From positions 1 through 41,400 of the forward strand of contig JAAAUF010000302.1 of NCBI GenBank assembly GCA_015499985.1: DNA of 41,400 nt. The letters run 5' to 3'. The translations under genes were made by a program, and so were the position numbers. Origin of the DNA: Haplosporangium gracile. Lineage: Eukaryota; Mortierellomycota; Mortierellomycetes; Mortierellales; Mortierellaceae. Within the stretch, counting starts at the first letter, position 1. Each line of letters begins with the position of its first letter. Positions 31,491 to 41,400 of this stretch are shown piece after piece. The notes below the pieces were generated by a model. That model had not been told where the DNA came from. It saw only the letters and a list, made by a program, of their open reading frames with translations, and ran no database searches.

Positions 31491-33226
31491 CGTGTATGCT
31501 GTGTGTAGGTGGAGGGGAAAGAAAGATGTTTGCTGGTTTGTTAGTGCGGGCAGTAAACTTTTTTTTGGAGGTTGTACAAAAAGTGATGATTGATCAGGGT
31601 CAGTTAAGATGTATGTGCGAAGGGGAATAACGGTTAGACAGAATGGTAATAAGGATACAAGAAGGAATACAAGAATTAACATAAATGATGAAACGAGACA
31701 AGAAACAAGAATAAGAGAAGTACAACGAAAATGAAAAGAATATGAGAAAAGGTTGAAAGAGAGAGAGAGAGAAAGAGAGAAAGAACAAAAACGGACAATG
31801 GCTTGCAATGGTCTGACTAATATCCGAGTTTAAATCGGTGGATGGCTGGTGGGGTTCAAGGATTAATTAAGAAAAAAAAAAAACAAAAGTAAGAGAGAGA
31901 AACAGCTACACCGAGCATGAAAGAAAAAAAGGGATAGGCAGACAAACCATGGCCGTATGGTCTCATGTCAATGTGCATTAAACATTGACAGATGTGTGCG
32001 TACACATCGGGGACAACACGATTCAATTGTATAAATAGGCGATAAAAAGGAGGCGCACAGTACACAGATATATGTGTGTCATCCCCGAGTTTGGTGCTAT
32101 CCTGGTAGCTAGCTCATGCCATTCATACGTCCTTTTGATGTTGAAGGAGAAGTGTTTTTCGATAAAAGGGGAATCTCAGTCAAGGACCTTTGGATATTTG
32201 CCCAATGGCGCAATCTCCTGTGCGTAACGCGCTCTCTCTGTCTCTTTCACTTTCGTTAACACGGACACACACATACACCCACAAAAGACAATGATCTGCC
32301 TGAATGTCCGCCTAGCAGCATTGCAACCAGAGACCGACTGTGCATTTTTTTTCTCTTGTTTTGCTCGATGGCTCTCACAAAGGATAACATTTGTTCCTTC
32401 GTTGTGACTGAACAACAACAACAGAAAAAAAAAGAAATCTGTCTCTTCCCCTTCTTTTTTTTTTCTGAATTAGCCTGCTGCAATGTTTTTGCACCTCCTG
32501 GTAGATGCATTATCCCCGCTGAGTTCCTTCTTGGAAATTGTGTCATATCAAGTCGCAAAAAAGCAAGAAACCAAGAATAGAAAAAAAGGGACGACAGGAG
32601 GAGGAGGTGAGAAGAGAGGGGGAAGAGAGTGAGAAGAGGAGTGAGATACACGCATTTCATCCCATTTAATTTTCTTTTGGAGGGCGCACATTTTCTTCAT
32701 CCTGTTTATTGGTGTTTCGAATCCTACTACTCTCCTTGTCTTTCACCTACAGCAACGAGCCCACTTCTACACAAAACCAGCATCCCAATTGGTTCTCTGC
32801 CTCTCTGACCATGGTGATGTGCATGTGTTCTGTATGCTTAGGTCACCCGAGTACCACTATCCCTCACCAGACGGATTCCCTCTCCCCTCTCCCTGATCCT
32901 GCCTGAATCCTTTTTTTCTTTCCTCTCTCTCTCAGTTGCTCACAACAGCAACAACAAGGGAAGGTTCCTCCCTCTGTCGTCCCTTGCCGCGCAAAGGGAC
33001 CAACACGGTTCGCCCCTCTTGTTCGCCAAAGTCATTAGGGTCAATTTATGAGCCCTTATTTCGCGTCGAGTCGAGTCGAGTCGGCTGGTCACTCTTGGTA
33101 TCACACATTTTCTACATCAGCTCACACACTCAACAAGTAAAACAAAACAAAAAAATAATAATGAAAATGCTCGTTTGTATTTGATTTAACTAAGAGAAAT
33201 AAAAAAAACAGCGGATCGACGCGCAT
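31491..33226. other. Intergenic region of 1.7 kb
   Basis: Lies upstream of the mucin-like gene and downstream of the Fmp25-like gene. It contains AG- and CT-rich runs and the hairpin plus TATA cluster at 31967-32037. The short open frames have no domain content and I assign no gene. Confidence 0.5.
31967..32037 (+). promoter_or_regulatory. Two hairpins next to an orphan TATA box
   Basis: GTCAATGT (31967-31974) pairs with ACATTGAC (31982-31989), then GATGTGT (31991-31997) pairs with ACACATC (32002-32008); both are perfect. TATAAATA follows at 32030-32037 on the plus strand. No open frame that I recognise lies downstream, so a promoter for a non-coding RNA or for a missed small gene is possible but unproven. 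Confidence 0.35.
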
Positions 33227-35606
33227 TTACACAGACGCCGCGGTAGTACTGCAATAAACACCAGAAACACCATTTCCAGCAACGATCCTAAGCTCAACAA
33301 GCTCCTTAACCTCTTCCTGTTTTCCCTTCTTCTTCGTCTCAGAAGAAGAAACCTGACCTGCAACTGGTCGAGGCTGAGCTGGCATAAGCTGTAACCGGTT
33401 GCTAGCACTCAATGCCTCTGTACTAACAGGCTTCTGTTGACCTAAAGCGATCGCAGCAACGGCCTTATCGGCGGCTTGGAGAAGATTCGAGTCCAGGGGC
33501 AAGGCATGTACGGGTTCCGTCTTATTGGTTCTCTTTCCCGTCAATAGTTGGTAGTATGTGTTTTGACCCCATGACAGCACATCGCGACCATGTGTTACCG
33601 TTGTAGTTGTAGTTGATTCTGTGGTAGTGGCGGCGGAGGTGTCCTTGATGATGGCGTTATCGAGAACTGCGAATCCGTGTGTTGATCCGATAGCGAGGTC
33701 GTGGATTCCAATAGGCATCATCTTCTTTTCCTGCTCCTTGACTACGTAAGCCATAAACACCAGGAGAAGTTAACGTGGTGATCAAAGTCAGTTCGTAATG
33801 GAGACACTTCCTTAATACGCGACCGAAGCGAAAGTGTAAAACTTACATTCTGCGAGGTTCGAAAGCGGCGCAATGGTCACCAGAGAGCCTTGAATATGTG
33901 TGTACTATATCAGTAATAAAACAAGGGCATTAGCTTCATCAGCCATATAGATAAGCGACACCAACAACCTATCTACAAAAGAACGTCGGGAAGAACTTAC
34001 GCTGCCGTCGCCCAGTTGTCCCCACTGTCCCATGCCTGCAGACTTGACCTTGTACACATTCTTTTCCTTCAACACAAAGTAGCTGGACTGTCCACCTGCA
34101 GCAACCTTCACACACTCAACACCACCATCAGTTCCTGCAATATCCTTGATCAAAGTAGGGCTGGTCAACTTGAGGTTGGCGTGAGAGTAAACGCCCTGGG
34201 CGAGCTGTCCGAATCCATTGATGCCCCAAGCCCAACCTCGACCCTGGTCGTCCCTGGCAAGAGTGTGGACCTCTCCGCACGCCACTTCCAAAATGCGGCT
34301 CTGTCTGAAATCTGCGTTCCCGATCAGCGAGATTGAAAGTCCATCCTCAGATCCAAACACGCGTCCATGAGACGTAACCATGACCATATGGCTCTTTCCT
34401 GAAGACATCGATAAGATCCTATATATAACCATTGATAAAATGTGCGCAATTGATGCAGTTAACAAATAGCGTCGTTTGTACAACGATATTCAGAACGCGG
34501 TGAATAATTCTGCCATTTTGTTACCTTTCATCCTTTTGCAGCAAATCCTGGACGGGCAACTGAGTCATGGGATCATATTTATCATCAACACTTCCTCCGA
34601 GTCCCACATAACGCAACACGCTTCCCTTGGGCTTCTGGTAATCGATGGCCGCCTTGGTAGGACCTGCTGTGGGTCGGACCTTGGGCAAGACATAGATCCT
34701 AGATCCATCCTTAGTCAATCCATACAACTTAGTGTCACAAAGTGTCACCTGAGCGATATCCCTGTTTGTGAGTGTTGCCTCGGGTTGGTGTGATTGCTGG
34801 TTATACCCCGTTCCCCACTGGTAAACAGTTCCGTCCTCGTCCACAGCGACTATTTTGTGTGATTAATTATGTATGAAAATTTAGTCAATAACGTACTGTT
34901 TTCGCGTTATGCATAGTCAACGAGTTAAGGCAGAGAATTCATTACTCACCGGCAAAGTCATCGCCAAGCTTGAGGTCACGGAGGATCTTTCCCTGGAAGG
35001 TAGCAAGGCGCTGAGGGATCTGGATCACTCCTGGGCTTCTTCCTGTTGGATCCACCAAACCCTTCCTATTTCCCGCGTCAAAATCAAAACAGAACCAGGA
35101 TTAGTTCTTAAAGTACCGGGCACATTAAACACACAAAACCTCAACAAAACCTTGGTAGGCAAAAGAAGACGAGCTTACTTGTTAGATCCCCAGAGCATGA
35201 TACCAGGTGTCTTAACAAGCGCATCCTGCTCCTGCTGCTTCCAACTCGTCACTGTCAGATCAGAATCCAAAACAATATCGGCCTGCTCGATCTTGGGCTG
35301 CTTCTTGAACCCGAGGAGGCCTGCAAGCGAAGAACCAATACTCTGCTTTTCCGAGCTGTTGTTGTTGTTGTTGGGTGAATCGTTATGGACCATCATGTCG
35401 CGGTTCAAGCCCAAGGAAGGCGACTGGAGTGCGAGGGTCACACCTACGAAGACTACTCCTGCTCCAACGGCCCAGGCGACATTCTGTCGGACATTACTAC
35501 TGTTGATGACTGGTGTTGAAGAGAATGCACGGTTGTGGTGGATGGGGGTTCTAAATGCAGTGATCCGTGTGAGTCTGCGTCCTGCCTGATGTCCGATTCG
35601 ATGCAT
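33227..35606 (-). CDS. FMP25: Fmp25-like mitochondrial RCC1-repeat protein
   Basis: Six exons: 35606-35179, 35065-34950, 34849-34525, 34418-34001, 33904-33847 and 33741-33227, giving 619 residues. The N-terminus is basic and Arg/Ser-rich (MHRIGHQAGRRLTRITAFR, then RAFSSTP), typical of a mitochondrial presequence. A hydrophobic segment follows at about 43-61 (VAWAVGAGVVFVGVTLAL). RCC1-type blades are seen in GTVYQWGTGYN, GRVFGSEDG, GRGWAWGINGFGQLAQG, GMGQWGQLGDGS and DVLSWGQNTYYQL. Length and layout match yeast Fmp25 and its fungal relatives, linked to assembly of respiratory complex III at the inner membrane. The C-terminus is Lys/Glu-rich. A Ser/Thr-rich insert (STTTTTV) lies before the last blade. 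All introns are GT-AG and phases close. Confidence 0.88.
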
Positions 35607-35924
35607 GGTGGCGAGTGTTGTCGAGAAAGAAGGGGGTTGTGGAGTTCGGAATTATCAGCCGAGAAAGGGAATAAAAAGGAAAAAAGAACGTCGTGACTTC
35701 CATTTTGACCACTGATTAAACACAAACGCGAAGAGAAGGCGCCACCAACGCTTTTTGTGGATCGCGTTTAACCAGATTTTGCTTTTTTGTCTTTCACACA
35801 ACCAAAGAACCAAAGGTAACAAGAAAGTGAAGGGACAAGAGCAAGTATTGATTAAACTAAATTATTTATTTTATATTTTTTGTTGAGGGAGATGCTAGAT
35901 ACAAAGAGAGGGAATGAAAACTGT
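35607..35924. other. Short intergenic region
   Basis: Promoter of the Fmp25-like gene and 3' flank of the hexosaminidase gene, which is transcribed toward it. AT-rich near 35860-35880. No gene is seen. Confidence 0.55.
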
Positions 35925-37799
35925 TTAATTGCCCCAGGCAGTCTGGTTGCGGAAGAGATCGCAGTGGTGGGGGTGCTGGAGGCAGTACTTGGGGACCAAG
36001 GGGTGGGCAGCATGGCCACGGGCGACCATACGCTCACGGTAGTCCGAGATACGGGCAGTAAGCTCGGTGGCGCGCTTGTAGCCCTCGGCGTTGCGGTTAC
36101 CGGACCAGAGCAACTCGGCAAGGGCAGCAGCACGGGGCCAGATCTTGTTCTCGACAACCGAGGCATCCGACTGCTCGGACCAGAGAGCAGCCTCACCACC
36201 AATGATGTGCTTGGCCTCCTCGTCGGTCAAGCCCTTGGTGAAGTCGTATGAGTAGATGCGCTGCCAGGTCTTGTAAGGGGCGCACCAGGAAGCACCCATG
36301 CCGAGGTAGTTGAGCGTGGTGGCACTATAGTCGCTGGGGTTGGCGTCAAAGGCGTCCTTAATGGCCTCGGGCAGGACTGGGGGCTCATTGACATTATAGC
36401 GGGGATCGTTGGTGACATAGCCGCCGTTACCGCAGTCGAGGTAGAAGAAATCGGACGAGGAGACAACGATGTCGTAACCCTTCTGCGCGAGCTTCTTGAT
36501 GTTCGCGGTACCAGAGTTCCAGGACTGCATGATAATGTTCTTGGGGACCTCCTTGGCGGGCATGTCGGGCGAGAGGACAATGTCTTCCCACATCATCAGG
36601 CGACGCTCGGGCTTGTCCATGTAGATGGGGAGGGCCTTGTCGAGGTAGTACTGAGCAAAGTCAGTGTAGGTGGCACCGGGGCGCTTCTTGAACCAATCCA
36701 TGGCCGACTCGGAGTAGTTGAAGCAGTAGGTCATGAGTTCATCGGAACCTACGTGGAAGATGTTATCCTTGAAGAGGTTGGCGGCCTCGGTGTAGATGTC
36801 CTTGATGAGCTTGTAGGTGCCCTCGTACGAGATGTCGAGCTGACCGGGGTTAGGTTGGACGGCAGAATGGTGAGTCCAGCCATCGTTGTCCCACCAAGAG
36901 TCGGCGCAGGTGACGGCCTTCTTGTCGATCTGGAGCCAACCCGAGGCAGAGTGACCAGGCATGTCAATCTCGGGGATGACACGGATACCACGCTCACGAC
37001 CGTACTTGATAATGGCGGCAATGTCGCGCTGGGAGTAGATCTCGCGGGGGGAGTAGGCGTCCTTGAGCATCTGGGGGTACTTCTTGATCTCGAGGGGCCA
37101 CGACTGAGTGTCGGTGATGTGCCAGTGGAAGACGTTGAGCTTGGCCCAGGAGAGGGCATCGATCTGCTTCATGAGAGCCTTGACGGGGTAATAGTTACGG
37201 GCAGTATCGAGCATGACTCCACGGTGGGTGTACTTGGGGGCATCCTCGATGTGGACGGGCTCCTCGATCTGGAGACCGTGCTTGCCGTCGTCGATGATGA
37301 TTTGGGTGAGAGTGTTGAGGGCATGGAGGGCGCCCCAGGGGGTCTTGGCCTTGATGATACCCTGACCGGCAGCGGTAACATCAAGGGTGTAGGACTCGTC
37401 GACGCTCATCTGGAGATCGGCCTTCAAGTTGGAGACCTGAACGGTGAAGGTCTTGATGCCCTTGTGCTTTCCGCCGTTGTTGTTGGCCTTGAGGGTGGGC
37501 TCGTCGTCGTCGTCACCACGCTTGGAGAGGGTAGGGAAGGGAGGGAACTCACCGGCAGGCCGCTCCCAGGTCTGGGGGATCCAGCGCTCCTCCTTGATGA
37601 GGGCAGCAGTGCGGGCGTAAGCCTTAGTGAGGACATCGTGCTTGGGACCAACGATCTTGAAGTTGTTGTCGACTTTGATCGGGCCGGTCTTTCCCCAGGT
37701 GATGGTGACGGGGGCGGGCAAGGGATTGACCTTGACGGCCTCGGCGGTGGAGACGGCAACGGCGAGGAGACCGAGAGCAGCGGCAATAGAGATTTTCAT
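35925..37799 (-). CDS. Secreted GH20 beta-N-acetylhexosaminidase
   Basis: A single exon of 624 residues. A signal peptide (residues 1-21) precedes a GH20b-type N-terminal domain (about 30-183) and the catalytic barrel (about 187-580). The catalytic Asp-Glu pair is D353-E354 in FHVGSDELMTYC, where most family members have GGDE. Other hallmarks are HRGVMLDTARNYYP with R193, LNVFHWHITDTQSWP, PEIDMPGHS, MMWEDIV and GGEAALWSEQSD. A dibasic KR at 93-94 followed by an acidic DDDDE loop resembles the processed propeptide region of fungal hexosaminidases. The enzyme releases GlcNAc from chitin oligomers and acts in wall turnover and chitin use. Codons are strongly biased to C/G in third position, which suggests high expression. 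A TATA box lies about 170 bases upstream. Confidence 0.96.
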   Translation of the reverse strand: MKISIAAALGLLAVAVSTAEAVKVNPLPAPVTITWGKTGPIKVDNNFKIVGPKHDVLTKAYARTAALIKEERWIPQTWERPAGEFPPFPTLSKRGDDDDEPTLKANNNGGKHKGIKTFTVQVSNLKADLQMSVDESYTLDVTAAGQGIIKAKTPWGALHALNTLTQIIIDDGKHGLQIEEPVHIEDAPKYTHRGVMLDTARNYYPVKALMKQIDALSWAKLNVFHWHITDTQSWPLEIKKYPQMLKDAYSPREIYSQRDIAAIIKYGRERGIRVIPEIDMPGHSASGWLQIDKKAVTCADSWWDNDGWTHHSAVQPNPGQLDISYEGTYKLIKDIYTEAANLFKDNIFHVGSDELMTYCFNYSESAMDWFKKRPGATYTDFAQYYLDKALPIYMDKPERRLMMWEDIVLSPDMPAKEVPKNIIMQSWNSGTANIKKLAQKGYDIVVSSSDFFYLDCGNGGYVTNDPRYNVNEPPVLPEAIKDAFDANPSDYSATTLNYLGMGASWCAPYKTWQRIYSYDFTKGLTDEEAKHIIGGEAALWSEQSDASVVENKIWPRAAALAELLWSGNRNAEGYKRATELTARISDYRERMVARGHAAHPLVPKYCLQHPHHCDLFRNQTAWGN

Positions 37800-37968
37800 A
37801 ATGAATTAGTGAGTAGAGATATGCAAGTGGATAAGAGTGAGATGGAATGAAGGAGAGGAGTGAGAGTGGAAAAGAGAGTGAGGAGAGTGAAGGAGGGAGG
37901 AATGGTATGAGGGAGTTATGAATGGTTGGTTGAGGACGAGACAAAAAAATGTGGGGAGTATGGTCTGC

Positions 37969-37975
37969 TTTTATA
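37969..37975 (-). promoter_or_regulatory. TATA box of the hexosaminidase gene
   Basis: TATAAAA on the minus strand, 170 bases upstream of the ATG at 37799. The leader is CT-rich with no earlier ATG in frame. Confidence 0.75.
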
Positions 37976-38092
37976 TCTCTTGGAATGAATGGAGATCGTT
38001 GAGGTGACACTGTTTTTCTCTTTGAGCTGGTTCGTCCTTTCTTAGTCTGTGAGAAGAGAGACTAAAAGAGTGTAGGGTTGACTAATGCATGT

Positions 38093-38132
38093 ACAGGCCC
38101 AACCGGTATGCACCTACAGGTTCATGGCCTGT
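38093..38132. promoter_or_regulatory. Imperfect hairpin upstream of the hexosaminidase TATA box
   Basis: ACAGGCC (38093-38099) pairs with GGCCTGT (38126-38132), and inside it AACC-GT pairs with AC-GGTT, giving a stem of about 13 pairs with small bulges. It lies about 120 bases upstream of the TATA box. Such a site could bind a dimeric regulator; this is inference. Confidence 0.4.
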
Positions 38133-41100
38133 GATCCCTGTCATTCATACAAACACACAGAGAGTGCAAGGGCAAACAACTCTATTCGATTAAATTCAAT
38201 TCGACTCAAAAAAGACCATTGTATATACAGGACGACAAAAGGGTCAGTTTGAATCCGAGGTCTGTCTGCCTCATAGAAAAGGCATAATAGAGCGTGTATA
38301 ACTATAGGGGAGGGTTGGGGGCCTTTTTTGTTTATTCACTCGGTAGACACAATTGGTATGATGGGTGGATATTCATGGCGAACATCACTCTTCCTTCTCG
38401 TCTCAATGTTCTTCGCTCTTTGCTCAATCTTTGCCTTGTTGTCTCCTCTCTCCCTCTTTTTCTCGCCAACCTACTGTTTTCTTGCTTGCTGTTCGATATT
38501 GGAATACTAGTGAATGGAACCATCGATGACGGATGGTCGAAAATGAGTAAAAAAAATACAATCCAATGGAATGGGAATATACTTTTGTTAAAAAAAAACC
38601 CCCCCTCCTTTTCTCCCTTGTTCGTCAGGCAATCCGATGGCATCTTTTTTTATTTTTATACTCTGCCGCCTCTTTTTATTTTTTTCTTATGCCCTCTTTC
38701 CCTCTTCTTTTTTTTGTCTCATGACTTCTGCGCCCATTTCCATCCCCTGTTTTTTGCAACCCTTACTGTCTTTCCTCTTCACAACAGCCGAGAACACACA
38801 CCAGCCAAATCCAATCAACTTGCATAAGGAGAGAGGATGATGTCTTTATGTGGAAGGAACAACGAATAAATAAAGTTTTTGTCCACGGAAACACACTGGC
38901 TGAGATTAGATCAGTTTGTTGATCCTGATTGGCCGGATTACACATGCTGGACACCTTGTTTTTTCTCTTGTCTTTCTCTCTCTCCCCTCACTCCTCCCTC
39001 TTCTATTATCTTTTCGTCCTGGGTCCGATTATCGCATACTCCCTTTACCCATACTCTTGTGATGCAGCCTTTGTACGGATCAACCTTTTTTTGCATGGAC
39101 TTCATGTCGTTCATGTATTTGTTCTCTTGGACTTTGCTCTTCAACAGACGAGAACTTCGTCGCAAAGAAAACCGAGGATGGAACAAAAAAGGTAACTGCC
39201 TTTAACAGAGCCTAAAACAGGGCCTCTCTTGGGCCGCTGAGCGCTTCCTCACTTGTATATACTCTTTCCTCGGGTTCCTACATGGCTGCTTCTTTTGCTT
39301 CCTTTTCGTTCCTGTTTTGAGGAATAAAAGAAAAGAAGTGAAGACATCATCCCAAAAGAAGAGCAATCCATATATCCTTCTCGGTGGTCCTTGTTTGGAA
39401 TCCACTTGCTCTTTCTCTCTTTTTTTTTCTCTGAGCCAGGCTACACTTCAACTCGCATTCACAATTTGCTCGGCTTGACTTGGATGTTTCCCCCCCCCTT
39501 TCTCCTTCCCTTTTCTAGGGTTTATCCTTTTGTCCCATTGAGGGTCATTCTGATTTGTCTAGAAAAAAAAAAAGAGCAAAAAAAAAACTGTATCTGTTCT
39601 GCCCTGCAGGGTCAAAATGGAATGGAACGATAGATAACAAATTTTTTTGAAGGGAATAGGGAACAGGCAGAGGCACCATCTATCGTCATTGTTTGTTTAT
39701 TTATTTACACTTTGATCCCCCGGATGCATTTTTCACGCTAACGAGATCAGTGCCGAGGCGATAATGCACTCCATGTCAGGCAAAGATACTTGTCTAGAAA
39801 AACATTAAGGCCAACAAAAAAAAAAATTAAGCGCCAAGTAGGCGTGAGAAGGGAATAAAGGATCAACAGGGAGAAGAGAAATGGGGAAGGGATAGAAAAT
39901 GTGGGTCGCGCACGCCCTTTCAACGCAGCAAATATGCCAGACACCGCCAGTTGTCCGTCATCCGGGATGGAGTCTCGATAAACACGCGAAAATATGTTAT
40001 CAAAAACCTTTGTTTTTAATCGTTGTCCGTGTATGTGCGTGTGTTTGTATTTTCTCCACAGCGTTTTCGAATCTCGACAAAGAGAAAAGAGAGTGGATGG
40101 TGGTGAAGAGAGTTATGAGCTGGGAGGAATATAAAAAGAATCGATGAGTCCATCACCAGTGAGGGAGGACATCATCGCTCGCCAGGATGTAAACGATTGA
40201 ATCATGAAAGCATACATGGAAGGCTTTCATGTTTATCGAGATATGTCAATGAGTGTCTCTTTTGCGTTTTGCCCCATAAACCTTAGCTGTGGATGTGGAT
40301 ATGAGTGGGTGTGAATGTGGACTTTTTTTCCTCCTCTTTTCCTTGGTCCTGCGTTCTATCTCTTTCGCGGCGAACGGTTAGAACTGAACCCTCTTCCTCC
40401 TCTCCCTCTTCCTCCTCTCCCTCTCCCTCCTCTCAAGATGAGGGTTTTGCGAGAGAGATGGTGGTTGTTGTGCAACGTGAGATATCGTATCAAAGCCAAG
40501 GTGGGAAGAAACGGAGAGAGAGTTTAGGCCGGATGATCATGATGTTATAGTAGTTCAGAGTTTGTTTCCTTCCCTTTGGAGGAATCAAAGAAACGTACAA
40601 AGAATGTTCCACGTTTCTTTTCTGTGTTATCCCTTCTTGTTGTCTACTCTACGCCCCACTCCTCTTCTTCTTCGATTGCATTGTATTTGACTTGGTAATG
40701 ACAAAGGCCTCATTTGTAGCACGTCTTCGTCTTCTCTTTCTCCGGCGATGAAAATGTAAAGTGGCAGGCCATAATCGGTTTCGACTCTTTTGAAATAAAA
40801 ATAACAAGAGAGAGAGAGAGTAAAAAGAAGGTTGGGATGAAGTAAGTCAACATGTGTTGAGTTCAGTTTTGCAGGGGAGATGGTTCGGAGCTAGGCTGAT
40901 TGAAATGATCTTTTTGATCGCCAGCCAGCCAGTCAGCCAGAGGAAGGAAAAATGAGAAGAAGGGAAGGGTGAGAGAGGAACCACTGGTGGAAGCAAAGTC
41001 GGTGCTTGAATTTTGAGGCGGGAATGAGTAAGTGAGGAGCGAGGGGATTCATAAGTCTCACCGGTTGTCTTGAGTTCCCCGTGGGAATGAAGAAGAGGAC

Positions 41101-41400
41101 TTCAAACTCCTCTGGAAACTGGGGTAAAAAGGGATAAAAGGGGAAAGAAGGAAGGACCCTTGCCAATCAAGCCAATGAAGAGAGGGTGTTTCCGAGAAAG
41201 AGTAGGAGAGGGACTGAGAAACAGACTAGCAAACAGACGTGACGCATGGATGGGTTGCACTCAGCCAAGGGTCATCATCATTCGGCTGCGAGTCCTCTCT
41301 CCCTTAACACACGTATAGCACAGGAAACGACACTTCCTGAAGTTCCTACACTCCTTTTTGCAAAAAGGCCCACTTTTCATAGTAAATGTGGGCTTTTTCG
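38133..41400. other. Right-end intergenic region of 3.3 kb
   Basis: Pyrimidine- and A-rich DNA with microsatellite-like tracts (CCTCTTCCTCCT near 40390-40430, AG repeat near 40808-40820). Open frames such as 38294-38827 on plus are low-complexity and hydrophobic and have no domain. A hairpin lies at 40203-40231 (CATGAAAGC with GCTTTCATG). No tRNA or gene is recognised. Confidence 0.5.
41355..41397. repeat. Palindrome and inverted repeat at the window end
   Basis: TTTTTGCAAAAA (41355-41366) is a perfect palindrome. It overlaps a longer inverted repeat in which AAAAAG-GCCCAC-TTT pairs with AAATGTGGGCTTTTT, with single-base bulges. The structure may continue past the window or mark an element border. 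Confidence 0.5.

Noticed and set aside
30754..31593. 279-codon plus-strand frame over the mucin-like gene
   Set aside because: Mirror of the Pro/Ala/Ser repeats of the minus-strand gene; no start context or domain.
31491..31808. N-terminal extension of the mucin-like protein
   Set aside because: Composition is Phe/Leu/Ser-rich from pyrimidine tracts, and a proper signal peptide starts at 31490.
32709..32735. tRNA B-box-like TTTCGAATCC
   Set aside because: No A box or cloverleaf pairing at the right distance upstream or downstream.
36753..37850. 365-codon open frame on the plus strand across the hexosaminidase gene
   Set aside because: It is antisense to a clear GH20 gene; strong third-position C/G bias removes stops on the other strand. 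The product is a Val/Gly/Asp-rich composition with no domain.
38294..38827. 177-codon plus-strand frame with hydrophobic segments
   Set aside because: Hydrophobicity comes from T-rich runs; no conserved motif, and homopolymers are spread through the frame.

Overview
The window is nuclear DNA from a filamentous fungus. Genes carry many short introns with GTAAGT-type donors and AG acceptors. Intergenic DNA is AT-rich with long purine and pyrimidine runs, and TATA boxes sit 100-250 bases upstream of several start codons. The gene set (Cdc42GAP-type RhoGAP with a Sec14-like module, TopBP1-like protein with many BRCT domains, CENP-Q-like kinetochore protein, GH20 hexosaminidase, RCC1-repeat mitochondrial protein) and the high intron density suggest an early-diverging lineage, most likely Mucoromycota/Mortierellomycotina. 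That placement is inference; no rRNA or marker gene is present.

Layout, left to right. 1-3068: low-complexity DNA with one doubtful minus-strand reading frame. 3069-3908 (-): secreted protein of unknown function. 4736-6326 (-): TspO/MBR-like membrane protein, three exons. 6799-11410 (-): 1160-residue TopBP1/Rad4/Dpb11-like protein, twelve exons, about seven BRCT domains. 14013-15985 (+): guanine deaminase, three exons. 16436-18440 (-): RhoGAP with Sec14-like domain, six exons, with three GC-AG introns and a hAT-type MITE in one of them. 18926-20978 (+): CENP-Q-like protein, seven exons, divergent from the RhoGAP gene. 21401-23023 (-): seven-helix membrane protein with a Ser/Gln-rich tail. 23024-28270: about 5.2 kb without a recognisable gene, including a 10-N assembly gap. 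28271-28624 (+): small secreted Trp/Cys-rich protein. 29148-29940 (-): proteasome subunit beta-4 (PRE1/PSMB2). 30309-31490 (-): mucin-like single-pass membrane protein. 33227-35606 (-): Fmp25-like mitochondrial RCC1-repeat protein. 35925-37799 (-): secreted GH20 beta-N-acetylhexosaminidase. 37800-41400: no recognised gene.

The genes form no pathway cluster; this is an ordinary housekeeping region with lineage-specific secreted and membrane proteins between conserved genes. I rebuilt exon structures by hand from splice signals, reading phase and family similarity; every multi-exon model closes in frame. I found no convincing new multi-gene system. The best leads are the cluster of GC-AG introns, the intact hAT MITE with perfect 8-bp target duplication, the Trp-rich secreted peptide, the many-BRCT checkpoint scaffold with an in-frame retained-type intron, and paired hairpins next to an orphan TATA box.
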